A stretch of DNA of 64,000 nucleotides from Rana temporaria (taxonomy: Eukaryota > Chordata > Amphibia > Anura > Ranidae). This document shows, in pieces, positions 35,318 through 44,780 of the stretch (positions are counted from its first letter, which is position 1; each line of letters opens with the position of its first letter). The position numbers and the translations under genes were made by a program. The notes beneath the pieces are model-generated. The model ran no database searches. It worked only from the letters and a program-made list of their open reading frames with translations, and had not been told where the DNA came from. The stretch is taken from positions 458,224,548 to 458,288,547 of the forward strand of contig NC_053490.1 of the NCBI RefSeq assembly GCF_905171775.1, given 5' to 3'.

Positions 35318-36284
35318 CTGCTTAAGGACCGCCGCACGACTATTACATACGTGTTCAGAATGGCACGGCTGGGCTCATGGGCGTAGAGGTACGTCCCCTT
35401 TAAAATGCCCAGCCGTGTGTTGCGAGCGCGCTCGCGACCCGGTCCTGTCCTGCAGGCCCCGCGGACCCGATCGCCGCCGGTGTCTCGCGGTCGGGTCACA
35501 GGAGCTGAAGAACGGCGAGAGGTGAGTGTAAACACACCTTCCCCGTTCTTCTCTGTGGCAATGTCACTGATCGTCTGTTCCCTGTTATAGGGAAGGACTA
35601 TCAGTGATGTCACACGTCCAGCCACGCCCCCTACAGTAAGAATCTCTCCCTTAGGGCACCCCTTATTGGTTAACCCCTTCACTGCCATTGTAATTTTCAC
35701 AATAATCCGTGCATTTTTATAGCACTTTTCGCTATGAAAATTACAATGGTCCCAAAAATGTGTCAAAAGTGTCCGATGTGCCCGCCATAATGTCGCAGTC
35801 ACGAAAAAAAACGCTGACCACCACCATTGGTAGTAAAAATTTTTTTATTAAAAATGCCAATAAAACTATCCCCTATTTTGTAAACGCTATACATTTTGCA
35901 CAAACCAATCTATAAACGCTTGTTGCGATCTATATATTTTTTTTTTTTTTTTTTCCAAAAATATGTAGAAGAATACATATCGGCTTAAACTGAGGGGGAA
36001 AAAAAAAAACGTTTTAGATTTTTTTGGGGGATATTTATTATAGCAAAAATTAAAAAATATTTTTTTAAATTGTCGCTCTATTTTTGTTTATAGTGCAAAA
36101 AATAAAAACCGCAGAGGTGATCAAATACCACCAAAAGAAAGCTCTATTTGTGGGGGAAAAAAACGCCAATTTTGTTTGGGAGCCACGTCGCACGACCGCG
36201 CAATTGTCAGTTAAAGCGATGCAGTGCCGAATTGCAAAAAGGGGCCAGGTCTTTACCTGTATTATTGGTCCAGGTCTTAAGTGG
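35318..36284 (-). mobile_element. RA element copy 2 (0.97 kb), minus strand, flanked by TTAA
   Basis: TTAA at 35314-35317 and 36285-36288 encloses CTGCTTAAGGACCGCCGC at one end and CCAGGTCTTAAGTGG at the other. Read on the minus strand it carries the RA landmarks (CGGCACTGC, GGTGGTATTTGATCACCTC, TATAATAAATATCCCCC). Its CpG-rich end contains CGATCGCCGCCGG and the hairpin-like CGTGTGTTGCGAGCGCGC region. Non-coding; open frames across it are shadows. Confidence 0.8.
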
Positions 36285-36288
36285 TTAA

Positions 36289-37287
36289 GCAGTGGTGAAT
36301 TGCCACCGCTGAGTACCTGGGCATTCTCAGAGGAGACTGCTCACCTCAGTACCTCACACTACTCCTCATAATATTAAAATAATAAAATCAAAGTCTCTCA
36401 ACTATATCTAGATTTTATTTTTTATATATATATATATATATTAGGTTTTGGGGGGCTTGTAAAAGGCAGGGGGCTTTTTTTTACTGTCTTTGGGGGTCTC
36501 ATTGAGAAAGCAGGAAGTCAATGTTCCTCCTCAGTTGTCTGGGGATACTCTCTTCTCTCCCCGATTGCTCACCTCTGGGCAGGAGAATTGGAGGGAGAAT
36601 TCTGACAGAGATCGCACCTTCATAAACGTAAGTTTTACATAATGTAGTAACATCCACACATGTAGGACACCCAACATTAGAGGTGATTTACTCTTTCAAA
36701 GCATACACACCTTTGCACACTGGTGCTGACTAGTATTCCAATGTTTCTCTTTTCCCATAGTTGCACTCCCTCACTCAGATAATGTGACCCCAGTGCTGAG
36801 GGATAGGCTCTGAGGGGGAGGGGTGGCAAACAAGGATGCTGTGCAGGCATCTGACGTCTTCCTTATCAACCGATGACGAGGTTGGTTGTTAGGATGCTGG
36901 CAGCTGGAAGGCTGAAATAGTGCATAATGAAAACCTATGGCTTTGTGTAACTAAAAGGCAGGTTTGATCCACCTGCTGACAGTTTTTGGGCATTTTGCCA
37001 AGGCACCCTGGCCAGAGGGGTCAAAGGTAATGAATTGCATGGCCCTGTCTGTGCTCCTAAATAAGAAATTATTCTGTTAATTTTGGGATATATGATGGAA
37101 TGAGACCTTGCTGTGCAACGCATTGAGGTCCAATGAATGTGTAAAATGCCATTTGCCCATGTCCTCTGAAACAGATTGCTGGGTTAGCAGAACACTTTGC
37201 TGGTTCTGACATTGGAATAGCTTGCTTATCTTTTATATGTCTGCCGATCTCCTTGAGGTTTTCCGATTTATTTCTCCAATCTGAATG
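36289..37287. other. Repeat fragment then unassigned sequence
   Basis: 36289-36690 shares motifs with 35044-35313. A short (TA)n lies at 36424-36441. 36700-37287 has no recognised repeat or gene. Confidence 0.4.
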
Positions 37288-37295
37288 GTGGTAAC

Positions 37296-37604
37296 TAGGG
37301 CCGCCATCAGGGGGGTACAGGCATTACACCTGTAAGGGGCCTGATGGTCCCCAGTGGCCCGGACATCCCTCCATTTTTTTTTTTTTTTGTCTGAATATAC
37401 CAACTTGCGGCAGAAGAGAAGACTTGACTTTGTTTTGTTCGTCGGCACCAACCCCACCCCACCCCTGTCCCGCATATCATCTCTGGCAACAGAGAAGAGA
37501 TGACACTTTCGTTACCACAACCCTCCCCCCCAGCTTATCTTGCGGCCCCTCCCCTGGCTCTCTGCTTCAGGGGGGCCTTGCCTAAAGCCGTGTAAGGGGC
37601 CCTG
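37296..37604. mobile_element. Short non-autonomous hAT (309 bp), perfect TSD
   Basis: The ends TAGGGCCGCCATCAGGGGGG and GTAAGGGGCCCTG match as short inverted termini (TAGGGCC/CAGGGCC). GTGGTAAC flanks exactly (37288-37295 and 37605-37612). The interior is non-coding with a T-run at 37376-37388 and two GGCACCAACC/CCGGACATCCC-type segments. Confidence 0.85.
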
Positions 37605-37630
37605 GTGGTAACTATTCAAAGCACTATTAA

Positions 37631-37951
37631 AGAGGACCTTTAGTGCCTTTTTAGCTTTGGCCCCATCCCATAGCACCGCCAACTTTGTTACTTGGGCACA
37701 TGTACAGATGTGTCTGCCGTGTCCAGCCTCCGTGTTCTGGCAGAGCACTGCTGCACACTTGCACATACCTACTCTTGCACATGTGCAGACGTGCCTCAGG
37801 CCCAGCATGTGCAGAATTTGTAGGGTGAATGTATTTTTCACCCAGGTGGAAAAGATGGAAGTGCTGCACATAAAATCTATGGAGATTAAAAACAAAATGT
37901 GAGAGAGGGAAGTGGTGTCGGGAAAGTTTATTTAAGGTTAAGGTCCTTTTT
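37631..37951. mobile_element. K-type MITE (321 bp) flanked by TTAA
   Basis: AGAGGACCTTTAGTGCC and TTAAGGTCCTTTT are inverted termini inside TTAA at 37627-37630 and 37952-37955. The interior repeats a TTGCACATGTGCAGAC-type motif. Non-coding. Confidence 0.65.
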
Positions 37952-37955
37952 TTAA

Positions 37956-38490
37956 GGAGCAGCACAGACAAGCCCAGTAGATATGATTTATAAAGCATTG
38001 GTTATATTTTCTAAAGCTACAGGCCCAGGAAATAAAATGCACTTTTGTAATTTTATTGTTTTGTTGTAAGAAAGGGAAAATGTTCAGTGAATTGTATAGT
38101 TGGCTTTTGTTTACGGCACAATGGAGGAGAGCATTTCTTTTTAAAAGCCACTTTGCACTTTGTTCTTGAAGTACCAAACCTCAGCAGCAGCGCACCGTTC
38201 CTCCCTGGTGGATTTCATTTTGTACTTTGATATTTATTTGTCATACGTGGACTAGGTCCATTGGTAATGAAAATCACTGACTTTCTAATTCATGAAAGCT
38301 ATTAATCCTTTGAGTTTTTTTGTCTGTTGGCTTTTTTTTATTTGAACTCGCTCATTTATGCGTGTTGTCAGGAAGGACGCCTCTCCTGCCGCAGTATTAT
38401 CACCATTCCATTAACGGTATAATTGGCAGTTTATGAGAAAATGTTGTCATATTGGAAAATACTAATCATGTGTTTTTATCCATTTTACAG
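37956..38490. other. Low-repeat stretch upstream of exon candidate
   Basis: No repeat recognised in this block. From about 38200 it looks single-copy. GAAAATACTAATCATG (38455-38470) contains a branch-point-like TACTAAT, about 28 bp before the AG at 38489-38490, and TTTTTATCCATTTTACAG is the acceptor. Confidence 0.45.
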
Positions 38491-38534
38491 GAAGCAGACA
38501 GTGGGGAGGAAGAATGCCGATCACAACCCAGAAG
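38491..38534 (+). CDS. Candidate 44-nt host exon (product unknown)
   Basis: A branch-point-like TACTAAT, a pyrimidine-rich tract ending TTTTACAG, then 44 nt, then the donor AAG|GTAAGA: all splice signals are near consensus. All three plus frames are open through the segment. The reading EADSGEEECRSQPR (first base = codon position 1, leaving two bases) is acidic and protein-like. The others read KQTVGRKNADHNPE and SRQWGGRMPITTQK; the third includes a possible ATG. At 44 nt it would shift the frame if skipped. It lies in a low-repeat block, unlike its surroundings. I do not recognise the protein. It could also be a chance pairing of splice sites. Confidence 0.35.
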
Positions 38535-38574
38535 GTAAGAGGCTCTTGTTTAGTTTACAGCTATTCAGGTTTCA

Positions 38575-39059
<485 letters not shown>

Positions 39060-39349
39060 TTTTTTTTTTTTTTAACCTAAAATAATAAGAAAATATGTTA
39101 TACTTGCCTGTTCTGTGCAAGTGTATTGCAATGAATGGACCTGAATCTCCTACTCTAGGGTCCCCCACTGATCTTGAATTCTCCTTCTGTGTCCCCCATC
39201 CTAACCAGCCGCTCCTGAGCTGGGCTGTGTGCATCCACAGACTCACACAACCGGGTTCAGCTCTTCTTCTTCGCTGTATTTTACTGACAGCAGCAGGAGC
39301 CAATGGTATTGCATTACGGTAAACAAAAATCCTTCACTTTAGAACCACT
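39060..39349. mobile_element. K-type MITE, left-truncated
   Basis: The right end CTTTAGAACCACT is followed by TTAA at 39350-39353. TATACTTGCCTGTTCTGTGC and CAGCAGGAGCCAATGG match the MITEs at 14381, 40535 and 47619. The left side begins in a T-run at about 39060 without a clear terminus. Confidence 0.6.
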
Positions 39350-39387
39350 TTAATGAGCAGAGAATATAACCTTAGATTGTCCATTAA

Positions 39388-40406
39388 CCACTTGCTTACT
39401 GGGCACATATACCCCCTCCTGCCCAGGTGAAATTTCAGCTTTCGGCACTGCGTCGCTTTAACTAACAATTGCGCGGTCGTGCAACGTGGCTCCCAAACAA
39501 ATTTGACGTCCTTTTTTCCCCACAAGTAGAGCTTTGTTTTGGTGGTATTTGATCGCCTGTGCGGTTTTTATTTTTTGCGCTATAAACAAAAAAGTGCGAC
39601 AATTTTGAAAAAAATACAATATTTTTTACTTCTTGCTATAATAAATATCCCAATTTAAAAAAACAAAAACAAATTGTTTTTCTTCAATTTAGGCCAATGC
39701 GTATTCTTCTACATATTTTTGGTAAAAAAAAAAATCGCAATAAGCGACTGGTTTGCGCAAAAGTTATAGCGCTTACAAAATAGGGGACAGAATTATTATT
39801 TTTTATTATTATTTTTTTTACTAGAAATGGCGGCGATCTGCGATTTTTATTGGGACTGCGACGTTATGGCGGACACATCGGACACATTTTTGGCGCCATT
39901 CACATTTATACTGCGATCAGTGCTATAAATATGCACTAATTACTGTATAAATGTGACTGGCATTGAAGGGGTTAACGCTAGGGGGCGAGGAAGGGGTTAA
40001 TGTGTAGCCTTGAAGTGTTCTAACTGTAGGTGGGCGAAGGGGGGTGACTGGGGGAGGTGACCGATCTGTGTCTCTATGTACAAGAGACACAGATCGGTCT
40101 CCTCTCCAGAGACAGCACCGCTGTCTCTGTGTAAAACGGCAATGAGAGATGATCTCCTATGTTTACATATGAGATCATCTCTCATTGGCCGCACAGATCG
40201 CATCGCAAACGGCCACTCTGATTGGCCGTTCGCGGCGATCTGTAATTGGCTGTGTCCAAGGGACACGGCCAACACAGATTTTCCCCGCTGCGCGCTCTGG
40301 AGCGCGCGCGGGGACCGCCCAAAGGGGCGGATGTCAATTGACGTCCACTTGGATTTTGGGATCCGCGCTGTAGCCGTCAATTGACTATAGCGCGGGTCCC
40401 AAGTAG
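39388..40406 (+). mobile_element. RA element copy 3 (1.02 kb) flanked by TTAA
   Basis: TTAA at 39384-39387 and 40407-40410 encloses CCACTTGCTTACTGGGC and CGGGTCCCAAGTAG. It carries all RA landmarks: CGGCACTGCGTCGCTTTAAC, GCGCGGTCGTGCAACG, TTTGGTGGTATTTGATCGCC, TTTGCGCTATAAACAAA, GGCATTGAAGGGGTTAA. The end contains strong hairpins: GAGACACAGATCGGT with its inverse, AGAGATGATCTCC/GAGATCATCTCTC, and GGGGACCGCCC. Confidence 0.82.
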
Positions 40407-40534
40407 TTAAAACTACGAGTAAGTTCTTTGCATCAATCAGCTATGCTTTTTTTTTTTTTTTTTAAATACACCCCTAAGAATTGGGCTGATTAACGCTATA
40501 CCATTACAAAAAAATAGCATTTTGCACTTATCCT

Positions 40535-41007
40535 GAAAGGGGTTGTAAATCCTTGAGGTTATTTACCTTACTGTATTTTATGCATTAAGGTGCAAAACCT
40601 TCTGTAGTGCCGCAGCCCCCCAGAAACCCGCTTTTATTTACCTGAACCCGATCATTCCAGCTCTAGCTGCTGTCTCGGATCCTCTTTGGATAGATTGATA
40701 ACTGCAGAACCCATTGGCTCCTGCTACTGTCAATCAAAGCCACTGACATGGAAGGCACGGTGCAGGGCTAAGTTCTGCTGTCTGTGTCAATGGACGCAGA
40801 AGGACACGGGTGCGCGCCTGTACGAGTGCCCCCATGGAATGCGGCTCTCCGTGTGGGCACTTGAGAAGAGGAGCCAGGAGCGATGCAGAGGGACCCCAGA
40901 AGAGGAGGATCAGGGCCACTCTGTGCAAATCCCTGGCACAGGAGAGATAAGTATGACATGTTTGTTATTTAAAAACAAAACAAAAAAATTAGCTTTTAGA
41001 ACCCCTT
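40535..41007. mobile_element. K-type MITE (about 470 bp)
   Basis: AAAGGGGTTGTAAATCC at the left is inverted as TTTAGAACCCCTT at the right. It shares TTACCTTACTGTATTTTATG, CATTGGCTCCTGCTACTGTC and GAGGAGGATCAGGGCC with 14381-14849. The donor-like position reads GAGATAAGTATG here, mutated at the invariant GT. The flanks do not show TTAA. Confidence 0.6.
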
Positions 41008-41365
41008 GACTGCACGTTTTACCCTGTGCATTACCCTTGTGGGGCAGGAAAGTGCATATCGGGACCCATCAATGGAGTGAAGGATGTAATCTGATGAAAA
41101 CCTGTATACGTGCGTTTACGTTTGCTTTAAACTCATGGTGAAGAAATCCCCCCCCCCCCCTCCCAATCGGTACCCCCTCTGCAGAAGCAGCGGTCAGGGG
41201 TTTTCACATGACAAGGCTGAGTTTTTTTTCATGGCAGAAATTATACCACCTGTCACTTTCATCAAGTGTAGTGCCAGCCAAACGCAACCCATTCAATTAA
41301 ATTGAGCTGATCAGCAAGTTCCCTGCACCTGCAGATCGCTCTTCAGAGACCAAGGTTTAGGTTAA

Positions 41366-41805
41366 AGTGTTACTAAACCCAAGACCGTGCATTCACTATA
41401 TCTGGTCTCCTGCAATACACAGTACACATAACATGGAAATGCAATTGTATTCGTAAATATAAACTGCTAAATACCTTTTCTCATCAGCAGTTAGAGCAGT
41501 CTTGTGACTTCTATCAGTGTCTAGCCAAGAACAGGTTAAAGCTTCTAGGAGGAGTTTTCTGACTGTCCTAGGAGGCTGCGATTCTCCTGACCTTCTATCT
41601 GGACAGTGCTGATTGCCCCTGTGCTGATCACATGCACTCTTCCAAGAAAAAAAACAAAAACCTCTTTAGCAGTACACACCAAACTGAGCATGTGCAGCCT
41701 GACTCCATAGACTTTGTTATCAGGAATTGGCTGGGGACAGTGGAAGGGGTGGAGCGAAGGATTAACCCCTTAGACTGATTTTACTGTTGTGGGTTTAGTA
41801 ACACT
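41366..41805. mobile_element. K-type MITE (440 bp) flanked by TTAA
   Basis: AGTGTTACTAAACCC and GGGTTTAGTAACACT are perfect inverted ends inside TTAA at 41362-41365 and 41806-41809. The interior has CTCCTAGAAGC/GCTTCTAGGAG-like pairs. Non-coding. Confidence 0.82.
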
Positions 41806-41809
41806 TTAA

Positions 41810-42360
41810 TAAGCCCTACAAAAGAAAAAGTCAGCAATGGCAGCTTCTGTATTCGTGTTGTCCTGGGCCCTCTTTGAAGAAGTAAAAATTCAAACTAGAG
41901 AGTTGCAGATCTGCAGAACCATGTATTGGGACAGTGCTAATGTTTGTCTTGTATACTGTACGCTCCCCCTTTTTTCTTTTTTTTTTTTTGCCCAGTTCCT
42001 GGGTTATCATCTTGAGACAGTTTATATACATGAGTCCCAGTGTATCTTTTTATATTTAGTTTTACACATTGTTTCTTGCCTCATCAGCTATATGTGTAAG
42101 AGGAAATTGCAACACCTATATTTTACAGGCACCTGTGTGAAATGTCAGTGCAAATTATTTAAGTGTAATCATATGCCACTTTTATTATTGGATGGTGACA
42201 AGACACTTCCCGTAACTTTAGTATTACATTTAGACCCCTTTCACACTGAGGAGTTTTCAGGCGGTACAGCGCTAATTTGCTCCAGCAGGGGAAAAAAAAT
42301 CATTTCTGATATTCCCTGGATCAACTTTACCTATAAATGTTAGTATCCAGTTATATTATT
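41810..42360. other. Unassigned sequence with an F-like fragment
   Basis: A 168-residue open frame (41837-42343) has no domain, and its end runs into an F-type fragment (CCCCTTTCACACTGAGGAG at 42236), so it is not taken as a gene. Confidence 0.4.
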
Positions 42361-42636
42361 TAGGCCCCTTCCACACCAGGGGACCGATCGGGTCTACCTG
42401 TCACTTCTTCGTGCTCGGACCACCCATTGTTCTCTATGGGGCTGTGAGCGGACACTCGCCTGGCATTAGATCCAATAAAATCCACGAAAAATAGACGTAT
42501 GGCGATGTGTTTGACATTTGTCCAGCGAATCGGATGGAAATGTATATGCAGTCCATTTACAATGACTGCCCCATAGAGGAGAGCAGGCTGTATCTGGGTT
42601 CCTCTCTGCATAGTGGAGCGGACATGGACCTTTCAT

Positions 42637-43672
42637 CAGGGCTGTGGAGTCGGAGTCGAGGAGTCGGGGGAAATTTTGGGTACCTGGAGTCGGCAAACAA
42701 TGCACCGACTCCGACTCCTACTAAATTTAGATTGGAATTTAAAAAAAAAAGCAAGTTTAAATGTCCCAATTCACAAAAAGTTATAATTAATGACTTCTCT
42801 ACTGTAAGAATAAAGACCAATGCATGCAGTGCCTCACGTAACCGCAAAACGAACACGTTAAGTGACCGTGAAGAAGCATGCTTTTCATGTGCTTCACTAT
42901 ATGGCAGGCAACGCACAATTAGGAGCGGCAATACTTATACTTTCCATAGTGTTGTGTTCTGCTTTTACAGGGAACGCATGTTAGAGAACCAGTAAGTGTC
43001 CAAATAAAAAAATTCCAACAGGAGTTTTATAAAGCACTAAAAGAAGTTGAAAAGTATGATCGCTCATCAAAACTTACTGTTGAAGAAGCCATCCTTGTTT
43101 ATCCAGAGATCCTTAGTGATGTGGCCAGAATAGTTACTGCAATGCCACCCACCCAAGTCGGTGTCGAAAGATTATTTTCAGCCCTAAAAATAATAAAGTC
43201 TGACTTAAGAGCCTCTATGAAAGAGGATCTGGCAGAGCCAATTCTCTTCCTTAGAACTCTACATTGAATTGATTTGCATTTGCTAAGCCTAGAACTACAT
43301 TTCAAGATTAATATAAACCATTTCTAGGTTTTGCAGATTTTGTTTTTGGTTCATTATAGATAAGCTTTGTTTTTGTTCTAAAACAACCAAATAATGTGGT
43401 TTGTATTTTTGAACTGGTAAAGATCCTGTTCCTGATGTTTATGCCTGCTGCTACTATCCAGCCACTTGATTGTTTTCATTGTGTTTGTCTTTTGCTTAAA
43501 CTGTGCAATACAGTAGACTGTTGGCTTCCCAGCCAGTAGTCCTGTGGTAGGTTGCGTTTCTTTCCCTCAAGGAATGTATAAAATACATTCGCATATTAAT
43601 ACAGAGGAGTTGGAGTCGGAAGTACATAAAACTGAGGAGTCGGAACATTTATCTACCGACTCCACAGCCCTG
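42637..43672 (+). mobile_element. hAT element (1036 bp) with transposase remnant, perfect TSD
   Basis: CAGGGCTGTGGAGTCGGAGT at the left and ACCGACTCCACAGCCCTG at the right are inverted. CCTTTCAT flanks exactly (42629-42636 and 43673-43680). GAGTCGGAGTCG motifs repeat near both ends. The interior keeps the last part of a hAT transposase frame (42968-43267), so this is an internally deleted autonomous element. It is nested in an F-MITE and therefore younger than it. Confidence 0.92.
42968..43267 (+). pseudogene. hAT transposase C-terminal (dimerisation) remnant
   Basis: The frame reads from about 42968 (TTACAG before it looks like a splice acceptor) to TGA at 43265-43267, about 99 residues. 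It contains the hAT C-terminal dimerisation block: ILVYPEILSDVARIVTAMPP, then TQVGVERLFSALKIIKSDLR, ending EPILFLRTLH. The hAT signature (S)xERxFS appears as VGVERLFS. The catalytic DDE residues and the zinc finger are absent, so it cannot transpose on its own. The retained domain has no stop or frameshift, which suggests a fairly recent insertion. A dimerisation-only product, if made, could in principle bind full-length transposase; this is speculation. Confidence 0.85.
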
Positions 43673-43762
43673 CCTTTCATCCGCCTGCTTAGTGGGGAGA
43701 TCCCCCGCTAAGCAAGGTGGATTCTACTTGGACAGATCCGCTCCATCTGAAAGGGGCCTTAA

Positions 43763-44447
43763 ATTTATTTGAACAATTTGTTGATGTGGCAAATTCATCA
43801 GTATTTTTTAATTAAATTATGCAAGTAAAACCGGAACACCTCTTGAATACCTGGGGGAGAACATACAAACTCCCGAATCCGATTTGACCTAGGGACTCTC
43901 AATAAAAAGGCTGGGGGGGCCGTTTTCAGCATCGTTCATGTAGGAATGCTGTGTGCCAGCTGTATACAGCCTTCAGTGCAGACAATGGGGGTCCCAGCTT
44001 GATTTACTCTGTCCGTCATTGCCGGTACATCCTCTGCGAAATCCCAATGCCTCAGCTGTTACACGATCAAAATGAACTTCCACTTCAAGACTATGTTCTT
44101 ATGCAATCAAAATAGTTTTATGTTTATGTTGTCTAGTTAATATTTCCCTTTTTCTGTCTGAGTTATTTGAAGAAGCGGCTCTGAGGTGTGATTGTGTTAT
44201 CGGTACAGACTGTGCCAGACCACAAAACATCTTACACAACAACACCATTTCCTGAAGTGCTGCAAAATCCCACAACCATTTTTCTTTCATTTTTCTTTGT
44301 TTCCTTTTTTTTTTAATGCCAGGTGTTAAAGTGCAATTAATGTTATGTTTTACATCAAAAGTAGACAAGGCGAGTGCACCTTGCACCATTTTTGCCAAAT
44401 TTTACAGCGCCAATGTAATACAAGGACAATTGTGCATTTAACCTTTT
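43763..44447. other. Stretch without recognised features
   Basis: Low-repeat sequence between the F-MITE and the L1 insertion. No gene recognised. Confidence 0.4.
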
Positions 44448-44462
44448 GGGTTAAACACTTTT
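44448..44462. repeat. Target-site duplication of L1 insertion, left copy
   Basis: GGGTTAAACACTTTT; the same 15 bp follows the other end of the element at 47289-47303. The last few T may belong to the poly(A) tail, so the real length is 11-15 bp. Confidence 0.85.
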
Positions 44463-44481
44463 TTTTTTTTAACAGAAAAGT

Positions 44482-44487
44482 TTTATT
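44482..44487 (-). promoter_or_regulatory. Polyadenylation signal of the L1 insertion
   Basis: TTTATT on the plus strand is AATAAA on the sense strand, about 12 bases before the poly(A) tail. Confidence 0.7.
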
Positions 44488-44780
44488 AATAAAATAAAGA
44501 AACAAAACAAAAGATAAATCAGCAAACTGTGGTACAGCATGGTTTGACATTGTACGGATTGGCACATGCATACATTCAGCATAACAGGTACAGGGCAACA
44601 CACCAGAGATAGATCTGAATGGGTCTAAGTTGAATCACTGGGTAGAGTGAGGGTCAGCCAGTCAGGCTGCAGGACGGTGAGTCATGTCCCAATCCCCCTG
44701 AGGAGGGGGGGGGGCAGTGCGCCTCCTCCATACGATGAAAGGAGAAGCACTATGAATTCCCGGAGCAAACAGGAGCATTC

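Larger units (their letters stand above)
42361..43760. mobile_element. F-MITE split by a hAT
   Basis: TAGGCCCCTTCCACACCAGG at the left and CCATCTGAAAGGGGCCTTAA at the right are inverted ends. Without the hAT at 42637-43672 the element would be about 360 bp, like its relatives at 9071 and 20686. Internal motifs (GTCCAGCGAATCGGATGG, CATAGAGGAGAGCAGG and GGGGAGATCCCCCGC) are shared with them. Confidence 0.75.

Noticed and set aside
35314..35802. 162-codon minus-strand open frame
   Set aside because: It lies within RA copy 2, whose other copies do not keep the frame.
34534..36682. hAT with CATTAGAG on both sides
   Set aside because: The right occurrence lies inside a separate repeat that also occurs at 35085 with a different base, and no inverted terminus precedes it.
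41837..42343. 168-codon open frame, plus strand
   Set aside because: No domain, composition typical of chance, and its 3' end lies in an F-MITE fragment.
42507..42995. 162-codon open frame, plus strand
   Set aside because: It crosses the junction between an F-MITE and a hAT terminus; the real coding remnant is in another frame at 42968-43267.
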